Notes under the pieces: generated by a model
Told to the model about the DNA's origin: nothing
Database searches by the model: none
What the model saw: the letters and a program-made list of their open reading frames with translations, nothing else
Source: JAVJST01 sp040219295
GTDB lineage: Bacteria; Pseudomonadota; Alphaproteobacteria; Rhodospirillales; Casp-alpha2
Assembly: GCA_040219295.1 (NCBI GenBank)
Contig: JAVJST010000011.1
Span: 372,001-436,000 of the forward strand
Direction: 5' to 3'
DNA: 64,000 bases
Translations under genes and position numbers: made by a program
Shown: piece by piece, positions 24,301 through 32,754 of the stretch
Position numbering within the stretch: the first letter of the stretch is position 1
Layout: each line of letters begins with the position of its first letter

Positions 24301-26359
24301 CGGACTCCTGGCCGGCAACCGGCCGGTCGCGCCGCGGCGGTGCGGTGTCCCCGCCGAGTTCTCTCGCATAGTGATGGCCGGCGTAGACTGCCGCAGCGAT
24401 GATGCCGGGCGCGTCGCAGTCGCCGATGCGCGAGACCGATTTCGGCAACCCGACATCGCCTGCAGCGCCGCGCGCCATGAGCTCCCGGTACAACGCGTCC
24501 CTGGGCTGCCGCGCGGTGACCACCAGAAGCTGGTCTGCCGCGACCGTCCGCTCTCGGCCGGTAAAGCCGCAAGAGAGCGTCGCTTCGGAACCATCGAACG
24601 CCTCGAGCGCGTGCGACGTGACAATCTCGACGCCGGCTTCCATCAGGCCGCGCTGCACGCGCTGCTGTTCCGCCGTATGTCCGCACCATGGCGAGACAAC
24701 GGACTCGGTGGTCACGAACACCACCGGCAAGCCCGCGCCAACGAGGCGTTCGGCGATCACGCCGCCCATGTAGTAGTCGTCCTCGTCGAACAGCAGAACG
24801 CGCCCCGTCGGCAGTCGCCCGTCCATGATGTCGTCCGGCGTGAAGACCTGGTCTGCCGGACCGAGCTTTGCGGCCGGCTGGACATGATGGCGGCCGACAC
24901 CGTCGGCGCGCCACGCCGCGCCGGTCGCGACGACAACATGATCGGCGCCGAACGCGAGCACCTCGTCCGCGTCGAGCCGGCTCTCGCGGTAGACATCCAC
25001 GTTGGTCATGGGCAGCAACTGCTGTTCGCGGTAATCGCGCACGCGAATCCATTCACTGAGGCCCGGCAACGCCGCTTCGCGGACGACGCGCCCGCCGAGT
25101 TCCCGTCCGGCCTCGGCCAGCGTCACCCGGTAACCCCGCTGTCCCAACGCACGCGCCGCCTCGAGACCCGCCGGACCGGCGCCGACGATCAGGACGCTCT
25201 CGTCCGTTTTCTTCGACGCGATCTTCTCCGGGTGCCAGCCGCGGCGCCATTCCTCGCCCATCGTCGGGTTCTGGGTGCAGCGGATCGGCACCGCCTTGCT
25301 GTCGCCCGAATAGCAGACGTTGCAGCCAATGCATTCGCGGATGTCTTCAAGCCTTCCCTCGCGGATCTTGTTCGGCAGGAACGGATCGGCGATCGACGGC
25401 CGCGCCGCACCGACGAGATCGAGAACGCCGCGTCTCACCTGGGAAACCATGGCGTCGGGCGACGTGAACCGGCCGACGCTGACCACGGGTTTCGAGGTCA
25501 CCGACTTGGCGAAGGCGACGTAGTCTTCCAGACCGCCCTGGGGGACGAACCGCGAGACGCCCATCTCGTAGGAATAGTCGGCGATGTTGAGGTCCCAGAG
25601 GTCGGGTAGATCAGCCATGAGTTCGAAGGCCTCGCGGCCGGCGCCGTAATCCGGGTTGCCGTCACCGCCGCCACCGTCGTCGACCGAGAACCGGACCGCC
25701 ACGGCGCAGGTATCGCCGACGGCCTCCCGGGTCTCCTCGATCAGTTCCCGGACCAGCCGCGTGCGGTTCTCCAGCGATCCGCCGTACTCGTCGGTCCGGT
25801 TGTTGATCGTCGGCGACAGAAAATGCGACAGCAGGTAGCCGTGCGTCGCATAGACGTAGACGATGTCAAAGCCCGCCTGCTTCGCCCGCAGCGCCGCATC
25901 CCGGTGCCAACGCCGCAAGTCGCGAATATCCGACTTGTCCATGGCCCGCGTCTGATAGGGATTGCCGGCGGTGTTCGGCAGGCTGGCGACGTCCAGCGGC
26001 ACCTGGCGCGAGTAGAGGTTGGCCGACCGGGCACCGCCGTGCCACAGCTCGACACCGGCCAACGCCCCGTGGGCATGCACCTGTTCCGTCATTGCCGCAT
26101 GCGCGCGGATATCGTCCTCGTCCCAGAGTGACGCGTACGGGTACGGCAGATCGTCCGATGTCGGATGGATCGAGCAGTACTCGGTGTTGACGACACCCCA
26201 GCCGCCCTCGGCTTTCATGGCGCGCAGGCCGGCCAGCATGTGCGGGCGCTGCCAGCCGAGCCCGGTGCAATGGGGTACCTGATAGAACCGGTTCGGTGCC
26301 GTGACCGGGCCGATCGGCACTTCCTCGAACAGCACGTCGTAGCGCGAGGTGTCGTTCAC
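24275..26359 (-). CDS. Trimethylamine dehydrogenase-family FMN/4Fe-4S oxidoreductase
   Basis: This 694-residue protein is colinear with trimethylamine dehydrogenase: an Old Yellow Enzyme barrel (about 1-380), then FAD/ADP-like and NAD-like domains (IVGAGPAGLEAAR at 391). Cys31 in RFYQVPHCTG matches the 6-S-cysteinyl-FMN attachment site. CIGCNVC plus a later CTQN supply the [4Fe-4S] ligands (Cys343, 346, 349, 361). Tyr61 (NTEYCSI) matches one substrate-bowl residue, but the two tryptophans of the trimethylamine pocket appear absent, so another amine or substrate is likely. GTG 26359 overlaps the upstream stop and has GAGGGGG before it. Confidence 0.85.
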   Translation of the reverse strand: MNDTSRYDVLFEEVPIGPVTAPNRFYQVPHCTGLGWQRPHMLAGLRAMKAEGGWGVVNTEYCSIHPTSDDLPYPYASLWDEDDIRAHAAMTEQVHAHGALAGVELWHGGARSANLYSRQVPLDVASLPNTAGNPYQTRAMDKSDIRDLRRWHRDAALRAKQAGFDIVYVYATHGYLLSHFLSPTINNRTDEYGGSLENRTRLVRELIEETREAVGDTCAVAVRFSVDDGGGGDGNPDYGAGREAFELMADLPDLWDLNIADYSYEMGVSRFVPQGGLEDYVAFAKSVTSKPVVSVGRFTSPDAMVSQVRRGVLDLVGAARPSIADPFLPNKIREGRLEDIRECIGCNVCYSGDSKAVPIRCTQNPTMGEEWRRGWHPEKIASKKTDESVLIVGAGPAGLEAARALGQRGYRVTLAEAGRELGGRVVREAALPGLSEWIRVRDYREQQLLPMTNVDVYRESRLDADEVLAFGADHVVVATGAAWRADGVGRHHVQPAAKLGPADQVFTPDDIMDGRLPTGRVLLFDEDDYYMGGVIAERLVGAGLPVVFVTTESVVSPWCGHTAEQQRVQRGLMEAGVEIVTSHALEAFDGSEATLSCGFTGRERTVAADQLLVVTARQPRDALYRELMARGAAGDVGLPKSVSRIGDCDAPGIIAAAVYAGHHYARELGGDTAPPRRDRPVAGQESASRPAAVR

Positions 26360-26709
26360 AACGGTGCTTCCCCCTCGTCTATCAGGTCCTGCCAACAAAT
26401 AAATACAGGGTCGAGGACCTTGGTGTAGACACCGTCATGGGCTCGGTTGCCAGGCTCGACGTGTTTCAGGATATGGGCATACGCCGCATCGACTTGTGCC
26501 CGGTCGCGAAACGACATGACGGCGAAGTATTCGTGATCGCGTTCGCCGTCGGTATCCATCGGCGTGTCCGATTGGCGGCGGCCGATGGGACCGGATCCGT
26601 CAACCAGCCCCGCAGTCTTCATCTCGGCGACGAACGCCTCATAATGGCGCCTGAAGGCCTCGATGTTCTCGCCGTCCTTGAGGCAGAAACACGACAGCAT
26701 GTGAAACAT
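26356..26709 (-). CDS. Conserved small protein, unknown function, coupled to the TMADH-like gene
   Basis: This 117-residue protein begins MFHMLSCFCLKDGENIEAFRRHYEAF and contains PIGRRQSDTPMDTD and EYFAVMSFRDRAQVDAAYAHI. The pattern suggests a dimeric alpha/beta-barrel (EthD/ABM-like) fold, but I do not recognise a family with a known activity. Its stop overlaps the GTG start of the flavoprotein gene (26356-26359), so the two are probably translated together and may serve the same pathway. Confidence 0.7.
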   Translation of the reverse strand: MFHMLSCFCLKDGENIEAFRRHYEAFVAEMKTAGLVDGSGPIGRRQSDTPMDTDGERDHEYFAVMSFRDRAQVDAAYAHILKHVEPGNRAHDGVYTKVLDPVFICWQDLIDEGEAPL

Positions 26710-26748
26710 TGGGGATCCCCGGGCTCCCGATCCGTCTGGCCCACTCCG

Positions 26749-28116
26749 TCAGTAGGCGTACTCCTGGAACACCGGGCGGATGTCCTCGCCCCAGCGCTTC
26801 TTGTAGGCGACCAGCATCTCCTCGGCCGGCGTGATCCCGGTATCGGCGATCTGGAACAGGGGTTTCAGGAAGTGTGTTTCGTCGAGCCCGACCCAGTCGG
26901 TCCTGTTACGTCGGCACAGCCCCGCGCGGGCGATCGTCAGAAGACGGCACGCGACATCGCGCACGGCCTCGCCGCGGAACGGCGTGTTGAGCGCCGTCAC
27001 CGGCACGCGGTCGCGGAGTTGCTGACGTTCCTCGGCAGTCCAGTCGGCAATCAGGTCGAGCGCCGCTGCGCGCGATTCGTCGTCGTAGAGCAGACCGACC
27101 CAGAACGCCGGCAATGCGCATAGCCGGGCCCACGGCCCGCCGTCGGCGCCGCGCATCTCAAGGTATTTCTTGAGCCGGACCTCGGGGAAGATCGTCGTCA
27201 GGTGATCCTCCCAGTCGCTGGGCTGCGGATACTGGCCCTCGAAACCGTCGAGCTTGCCCGCGAGAAAGTCGCGAAACGACTTGCCCGAGACGTCGTGATA
27301 CTCGCCATCGCGGTAGACGAAGTACATCGGCACGTCGAGTGCGAAGTCGACGTAGCGTTCGAAGCCGAAGCCGTCCTCGAAGACGAACGGCAGCATGCCG
27401 GTGCGGTCCGGATCGGTATCCGACCAGATGTGGCTGCGATAGCTCAGGTACCCGTTCGGCTTGCCGCCGCGGAACGGCGAATTGGCCCACAGCGCGGTGG
27501 CAATCGGCTGCAGCGCGAGACCGATGCGGAACATCTCGGTCATCGTCTTTTCGCTGTCGAAGTCGAGATTGACCTGTACCGTGCAGGTATTCTGCATCAT
27601 CTCGAGGCCGAGCGCCCCTTTCTTGGGCATGTACTCGCGCATGATCTTATAGCGTCCCTTAGGCATCCAAGGAACGTCCTCGCCGGTCCAAAGCGGACGG
27701 TATCCAAGACCGAGGAAAACGATGTCGAGGTCGTGGGCGACCTGCTTGACCTGGCTTAGATGCGTGTTCACCTCAGCGCAGGTCTGGTGGATGGTTTCCA
27801 GCGGCGCGCCAGAGAGTTCGACCTGACCGGCCGGTTCGAGACTTATCGCGCCGCCGTTCATCTTCAGCGCGATGATGTTGTTGTTCTCGGTGACCGGTTC
27901 CCAGCCGAACTGGGTCAACCCCTCCAGCAGGTCGCGAATGCCGCCCTCGTCATCGTAGGCGAGGGGACGCAAGTCTTTTCGGTGATAGGCGAATTTCTCG
28001 TGCTCAGTGCCGATGCGCCATTGATCGCGGGGTTTGCAGCCGTTCGAGAGATGCTCGATCAGCTGGCGTTTCTCGGTCAACGGTTCGCCGGGCTGAGCCG
28101 CGGACGGTCCGGACAT
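26749..28116 (-). CDS. gshA: Glutamate-cysteine ligase (proteobacterial/plant type)
   Basis: This 455-residue enzyme catalyses the first step of glutathione synthesis. It matches the GCS2/plant-type group found in alphaproteobacteria: IGTEHEKFAYH near the N-terminus, NGGAISLEPAGQVELSGAPL, MMQNTCTVQVNLDF, ANSPFRGGKPNGYLSYRSHIW and TTIFPEVRLKKYLEMRGADGG. ATG 28116 has GGAAC upstream. It is followed on the same strand by the small protein and flavoprotein genes after 39 bp, and preceded by rsmE. Confidence 0.94.
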   Translation of the reverse strand: MSGPSAAQPGEPLTEKRQLIEHLSNGCKPRDQWRIGTEHEKFAYHRKDLRPLAYDDEGGIRDLLEGLTQFGWEPVTENNNIIALKMNGGAISLEPAGQVELSGAPLETIHQTCAEVNTHLSQVKQVAHDLDIVFLGLGYRPLWTGEDVPWMPKGRYKIMREYMPKKGALGLEMMQNTCTVQVNLDFDSEKTMTEMFRIGLALQPIATALWANSPFRGGKPNGYLSYRSHIWSDTDPDRTGMLPFVFEDGFGFERYVDFALDVPMYFVYRDGEYHDVSGKSFRDFLAGKLDGFEGQYPQPSDWEDHLTTIFPEVRLKKYLEMRGADGGPWARLCALPAFWVGLLYDDESRAAALDLIADWTAEERQQLRDRVPVTALNTPFRGEAVRDVACRLLTIARAGLCRRNRTDWVGLDETHFLKPLFQIADTGITPAEEMLVAYKKRWGEDIRPVFQEYAY

Positions 28117-28210
28117 GGTGTTGTTCCAATCTCTGGAAAAGGGTTTTCGACATGGCCGCTACTGTAGCGCGCCAGCGGCCCGGTGCAATCCCCCGGCTGC
28201 GCCACCGGGA

Positions 28211-28948
28211 TCAGTCGGCAAGATCGCCGGCGACCGACTGCCAGATGGCGAGGGCCGCCGCCGCCGCGGTTTCGGCGCGCAGCAGCCGGGGCCCGAGACT
28301 GCATGGCACCGCTGTCGGATGCTCGAGCAGCAATCGGCGTTCGGCCGGCGTAAAGCCGCCCTCCGGACCGGTGATCAATGCCGCCGGACATCCGGCGCGG
28401 GCCGACGCTTCGGCCGCCAGTGGGCGGGCGTCGCGTGTCTCGTCGAGGAAGAACAGGGTGCGCCCGGCGGGCCATGCCGCGAGAAGGCCAGCGAGCCCGA
28501 CGGGTTCGGCGATCGCCGGAACCGCAAGGCACTCGCACTGCTCGGCTGCCTCGCGGGCGACCTCGGCCAGACGCCCGGTGTTGACCCGGCGGTTCTCGGT
28601 GCGGTCGGTCAGAACCGGACAGAGCCGCCGCACGCCGAGCTCGGTCGCCTTCTCGACGAGATAGTCGAGCGGCGACTTCTTGATCGGCGCGAAACAGTGC
28701 CAGATGTCCGGGACGTCGGCCTGCGACCGCGTCTGACGCTTGACCGCGAGCCGGCAGGCCCGCTTGTCGGCGGCGTCGACCGTCGCCGACCATTCGCCGT
28801 CGCGGCCGTTGAACAACCGCAGAACGTCCCCCGGCTTGCGGCGCATGACGCGGATCAGATAGTGGCTCCGGTCCGCGTCCAGCACCAGGTCGCCGGCGGC
28901 AAGACCGGCATCGACGAAAATCCGGGGCGAGGTCGCGAGATCGCTCAT
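28211..28948 (-). CDS. rsmE: 16S rRNA (uracil-1498-N3)-methyltransferase
   Basis: This 245-residue SPOUT methyltransferase modifies U1498 of 16S rRNA using SAM. The signature parts are RSHYLIRVMRRKPGD, KKSPLDYLVEKATELGV, TDRTENRRVN, ITGPEGGFTPAE and the trefoil-knot end LGPRLLRAETAAAAAL. ATG 28948 gives the usual length; ATG 28966 is a possible alternative. It is divergent from ubiA with 92 bp between starts and likely co-transcribed with gshA downstream. Confidence 0.94.
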   Translation of the reverse strand: MSDLATSPRIFVDAGLAAGDLVLDADRSHYLIRVMRRKPGDVLRLFNGRDGEWSATVDAADKRACRLAVKRQTRSQADVPDIWHCFAPIKKSPLDYLVEKATELGVRRLCPVLTDRTENRRVNTGRLAEVAREAAEQCECLAVPAIAEPVGLAGLLAAWPAGRTLFFLDETRDARPLAAEASARAGCPAALITGPEGGFTPAERRLLLEHPTAVPCSLGPRLLRAETAAAAALAIWQSVAGDLAD

Positions 28949-29040
28949 GACGCCGAGTGTTTCCATCCCGTGAGGCGATGGCAAGTCCGTTCGCGACGAC
29001 CGGCGATTGACCTCGCGGCCGGGCGCGTTAGTCTCCCGCC

Positions 29041-29973
29041 ATGACCGAGAAACCCCCGAGAGACGCAACCGATATTCGCCCCGACAGCTGGATCGACCGC
29101 GTCCTGCCGCCGAAGTTCCGGCCCTATGGCCGGCTGGCGCGTCTCGACCGGCCGATCGGAACGTGGCTGCTGCTGCTGCCGTGCTGGTGGGGCGTCGCGC
29201 TGGCCGCCGACGAGGCGACCGGGGGTTGGCCGGACCCGGTTCTGCTGGCGCTGTTCGCGATAGGGTCCCTGGTCATGCGCGGCGCGGGGTGCACGATCAA
29301 TGACATCGTCGACCGCGAGTACGATGCCAAGGTCGCCCGCACCGCGACCCGTCCGATCGCCAGCGGCGACATCAGCGTCAACCAGGCGATCGTTTTCCTG
29401 GTGCTGCAACTCGCCGTCGGCTTCGCCGTGCTCAGCCAGCTCAACCTGTTCACCATCAAGCTTGCCGTTGCGTCGCTGGCGCTTGTCGCCGTCTACCCTT
29501 TCGCCAAACGCGTCACCTACTGGCCCCAACTCGTGCTCGGCCTGACGTTCAACTGGGGTGCGTTGATCGGTTGGTCGGCGGTCACCGGCTCGCTCGACAC
29601 GTTGCCCGTGCTTGTTTATGCGGCCGGTGTTTTCTGGACGCTCGGCTACGACACCATCTATGCCCACCAGGACAAGGCCGACGACATCAGCGTCGGGGTC
29701 AAGTCGACGGCGTTGAAGTTCGGCGACAGGACAAGGTACTGGCTCGGCGGTTTCTACGCGATCACCGTCATCCTGCTGTTCGTCGCCGGGCATCTCTCCG
29801 ACATGGGTATCGGCTATTCCGTCGGTCTCGCCGTCGGCGCCATCCACCTGATGCGCCAGGTCCGCGAGGTCGATATCGACAACCCGGCACATTGTCTCGC
29901 CGTGTTCCGCTCGAACCGGAACTTCGGCTTGATCGTTCTCCTGGCGATCGTCGCGGGCCGGCTGACGGCCTAG
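29041..29973 (+). CDS. ubiA: 4-hydroxybenzoate polyprenyltransferase
   Basis: This 310-residue integral membrane prenyltransferase attaches the polyprenyl tail to 4-hydroxybenzoate in ubiquinone synthesis. It has about eight membrane helices and both Asp-rich motifs: NDIVDREYD and, after the YDTIYAHQ block, DKADD. The opening RLARLDRPIGTWLLLLPCWWG is typical of UbiA. It converges on the next minus-strand gene, overlapping by 4 bp at the stops. UbiD is also in this window (32755-34278). Confidence 0.95.
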   Translation: MTEKPPRDATDIRPDSWIDRVLPPKFRPYGRLARLDRPIGTWLLLLPCWWGVALAADEATGGWPDPVLLALFAIGSLVMRGAGCTINDIVDREYDAKVARTATRPIASGDISVNQAIVFLVLQLAVGFAVLSQLNLFTIKLAVASLALVAVYPFAKRVTYWPQLVLGLTFNWGALIGWSAVTGSLDTLPVLVYAAGVFWTLGYDTIYAHQDKADDISVGVKSTALKFGDRTRYWLGGFYAITVILLFVAGHLSDMGIGYSVGLAVGAIHLMRQVREVDIDNPAHCLAVFRSNRNFGLIVLLAIVAGRLTA

Positions 29974-30713
29974 ACGTCGACGCGGACGACGCCGTCACGC
30001 TCGAAGGCCAGCGCGGTGCGGTGCAACGCATCGGTACGCTCGCGGCGCCGTTCGGCGTCGGCGATGTTCTCGCGGATGAAGTCGTGGAGGGTCATGTCCG
30101 GCGCCAGCAGGCGCTGCGCGTGGCCCTGCATGTCGAGCTGGCCAACGGCCCGCCAGCGGCGGTTCTCGGCCGGCACCTCGGCGAGCGGCACCGGTTCGCC
30201 GCCGATCTCTAACGCGCCGCGGCTCGAGACATAGGCGAACAGATAGTCGAGACCGGTGCTGGCGCCACCGGCGGGCCCGGCCTCGATCTCCATCTCGATG
30301 TCGTCGAGCCGGCAGAACCCGTAGTTCTCGCTGGCGACCTCGGTCTCGTGCATGCGGTCTTCCTGTTCGGCGTTGAGCCACGTGATGAACAGCGTGACCA
30401 CGGTTCCCGGCGACGGGTACAGCGTCGCCGGGATCGCGCCGTAGCTGGTGAAGTGAGTCGAATAGACCGAATCGAAATCGCGCAGCCTGACCCGGGTGAC
30501 CGGGATGGCGCCGTGCTCGGCGTTCGGAAATTTTCGAGCCAGTTGCAGGGGCGACATGTTGGAACCGACAGCGAGGACCGGCTTGCGGCCGGTAAAGTCG
30601 GCGAGCGGATCGCCGGGCTCGAGGTAACGGTGCGTTCCGCCATCCATGATGAAGGAGCGGTCGAGCAGCACGTAGGGATATCCCGCGGCGCGGTAATGGG
30701 GATCGTCGAGCAT
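29970..30713 (-). CDS. Conserved protein with a gamma-glutamylcyclotransferase-like N-terminal motif
   Basis: This is a 247-residue soluble protein. The segment VLAVGSNMSPLQLARKF resembles the YGSN-type glycine loop at the start of gamma-glutamylcyclotransferase-fold proteins, and TLFITWLNAEQEDRMHETE could supply an acidic residue. The match is by eye and weak, so activity is not assigned. It starts 20 bp after the GAF/HD-GYP gene, so the two may be co-transcribed. Confidence 0.6.
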   Translation of the reverse strand: MLDDPHYRAAGYPYVLLDRSFIMDGGTHRYLEPGDPLADFTGRKPVLAVGSNMSPLQLARKFPNAEHGAIPVTRVRLRDFDSVYSTHFTSYGAIPATLYPSPGTVVTLFITWLNAEQEDRMHETEVASENYGFCRLDDIEMEIEAGPAGGASTGLDYLFAYVSSRGALEIGGEPVPLAEVPAENRRWRAVGQLDMQGHAQRLLAPDMTLHDFIRENIADAERRRERTDALHRTALAFERDGVVRVDV

Positions 30714-30733
30714 GGCGGTGATCTGCTATCCGG

Positions 30734-32530
30734 CTATTCGGCCGCCGGTTTCTCGAGGTACTGGCCGACGTCGACTTCGTCGACCTGCTCCGGGTCGAGG
30801 AAACGCTCGGCATAATCCTTGTAGACGCCGGATTTCAGGAACAACTCGAAGAGATCGGCGTCGATGTGCGCGTCCTTCTTCATGAACGACATGATCTTGA
30901 CGCTGTCGCTGAGTTTCTTGGGCGCCTTGTACGGCCGGTCGGCGGCGGTCAGCGCCTCGAAGATGTCGGCGATGGCCATGATCCGGGCAGGAATCGACAT
31001 GTCCTCCTTGGTCAGCTTCTTCGGGTAGCCGGTGCCGTCCATCTTCTCGTGATGGCCGCCGGCATACTCGGGAACCCGCTTGAGGTGCTTGGGGAACGGC
31101 AGCTGCTCCAGCATGATGATGGTCTGCACGATGTGGTCGTTGATCTTGAAGCGCTCTTCCTCGGTCAGCGTGCCGCGCGCGATCGACAGGTTGTAGACCT
31201 CGCCGAGGTTGAACTGGTTCTCCGGCACGTCGAGCTGGAAGCCGTAAGGGTTGTCCTCGGCGAAGATCGGGCTCGCGGTGCGCGGTATGACCTGGTCCGG
31301 ACGATCGACCAACAGGTTCTCGACGACCGGCAGCAGCGGTTCCGGGGTCCGGTTCTTGCGCTTGGCTTCCTCGTGGGACAGGCCGATGCGGTCGCTGAGC
31401 GTCCGCGTCCACGTGTGTCCGGCAATCTGCTGCAGCCGCTCGACGCGCTCAGGCGCCATGAACTCGCCGCCGACATTGCATTCGGCGACGAAGGCGAAGT
31501 CGTCGTCGAACTGCGCCAGCTTCTCCTGCAACTCGGCCTCGAGCGTGGCCTTGTCGCCGCCGGCGATGATCGCCTTCAGTGTCTCGATCTCGGCCTCGCG
31601 CTTGGCGACCTCGAAGCGCATGCGGATTTCGTGAATCCGGTCGTAGATGGTTTCCAGCTTGGTCGCCTTGTCGACGACGTACTCCGGCGTCGTGACCTTG
31701 CCGCAGTCGTGCAGCAGCGCCGCGATCTTGAGCTCGTAGCGCTGTTCCTCGTCGAGATCGAACTCGGCGAAGATGCCGTCCTTCGATTCCGCCGCCGCAT
31801 CGGCCAGCATCATGGTCAGTTCCGGGACGCGCTGGCAGTGGCCGCCGGTGTAGGGTGACTTGGCGTCGATCGCCGAGGCGATCAGGGTGATGAACGAGTC
31901 GAGCAGCTCCTTCTGCGCCTCGATCAGCATGGCGTTGTCGAGCGCCACCGCGGCGAGCGACGACAACGCCTCGACCAGCGGCTGAACATCGGCGCCGAAC
32001 GGAATGACCTCCCCGTTCTGGCGGTCGACGGCGTTGAGCAACTGAATGACGCCGACGACTTCGCCTTCGTGGTTGGTCAGCGGCACCGCGAGGAACGACT
32101 TGGACCGGTACCCGGTGCCTTCGTCGAATTTCTTGGTGCCGGTGAAATCGAACTGATCGGAATCGTAGGCGTCCGCGATATTGACCGACTCGCCCGAGAG
32201 CGCGGCGTAGGTCGCCACGTTCTTGTAGTTGGGCTCGCCGGTTTCCGGGTTGTACATCGGCAGCGGCGGGAAGGTGATGTCCTTGCCCGTGGTGCCGCCC
32301 ATGGCGATGTTGAGCGAATCCGTGCGCATGATCTCGAACTTGAGACCGTTCTCCGCCGTCCGCAGGTAGAGCGTCCCGCCGTCCGCGTTGCAGATATCCT
32401 TTGCCTCGAGCAGAATCTGCTCCATCAGCCGGTTATGGTCGCGTTCGGAGGACAGCGCGATGCCGACCCCGATCAGCCGCTGGAAGTTGATCGCGCCGCT
32501 CTCGTCGCCGGGGGTCGTGCCTTCGGGCAT
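30734..32530 (-). CDS. GAF-HD-GYP domain protein, likely cyclic-di-GMP phosphodiesterase
   Basis: This 598-residue protein has an N-terminal GAF domain (about 25-195, ending VPLTNHEGEVVGVIQLLNA) and a C-terminal HD-GYP domain. The HD pair is in AALLHDCGKVTTP (residues 274-278), and the GYP loop is HHEKMDGTGYP (493-503), both intact. Between them lies an unusually long insert of about 170 residues (280-450), part of it predicted coiled coil. Such proteins hydrolyse c-di-GMP in response to a small-molecule signal bound by GAF. ATG 32530 is chosen over an upstream in-frame start at 32665, which lies in promoter-like sequence. Confidence 0.86.
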   Translation of the reverse strand: MPEGTTPGDESGAINFQRLIGVGIALSSERDHNRLMEQILLEAKDICNADGGTLYLRTAENGLKFEIMRTDSLNIAMGGTTGKDITFPPLPMYNPETGEPNYKNVATYAALSGESVNIADAYDSDQFDFTGTKKFDEGTGYRSKSFLAVPLTNHEGEVVGVIQLLNAVDRQNGEVIPFGADVQPLVEALSSLAAVALDNAMLIEAQKELLDSFITLIASAIDAKSPYTGGHCQRVPELTMMLADAAAESKDGIFAEFDLDEEQRYELKIAALLHDCGKVTTPEYVVDKATKLETIYDRIHEIRMRFEVAKREAEIETLKAIIAGGDKATLEAELQEKLAQFDDDFAFVAECNVGGEFMAPERVERLQQIAGHTWTRTLSDRIGLSHEEAKRKNRTPEPLLPVVENLLVDRPDQVIPRTASPIFAEDNPYGFQLDVPENQFNLGEVYNLSIARGTLTEEERFKINDHIVQTIIMLEQLPFPKHLKRVPEYAGGHHEKMDGTGYPKKLTKEDMSIPARIMAIADIFEALTAADRPYKAPKKLSDSVKIMSFMKKDAHIDADLFELFLKSGVYKDYAERFLDPEQVDEVDVGQYLEKPAAE

Positions 32531-32754
32531 TTGGTCCGCAGTCTCTGACGGCCGGAAATCGCCGATCGGGCGTCCGCCAGACCTCCACCCGACCGTATCC
32601 TTGCCGCCCCGAACCCTTCGGGGCAGCGGAGCAGCAAAATTAACCCGGATTTTGCCGCGAAACAACAGAGCCGCCGTTAAGTCTCTAATTTTCTTGACGC
32701 TTTACGCCGTGCGGGTGTTCATGGCGCAATCGTTCAACCGGCTGGACCTGTTTC

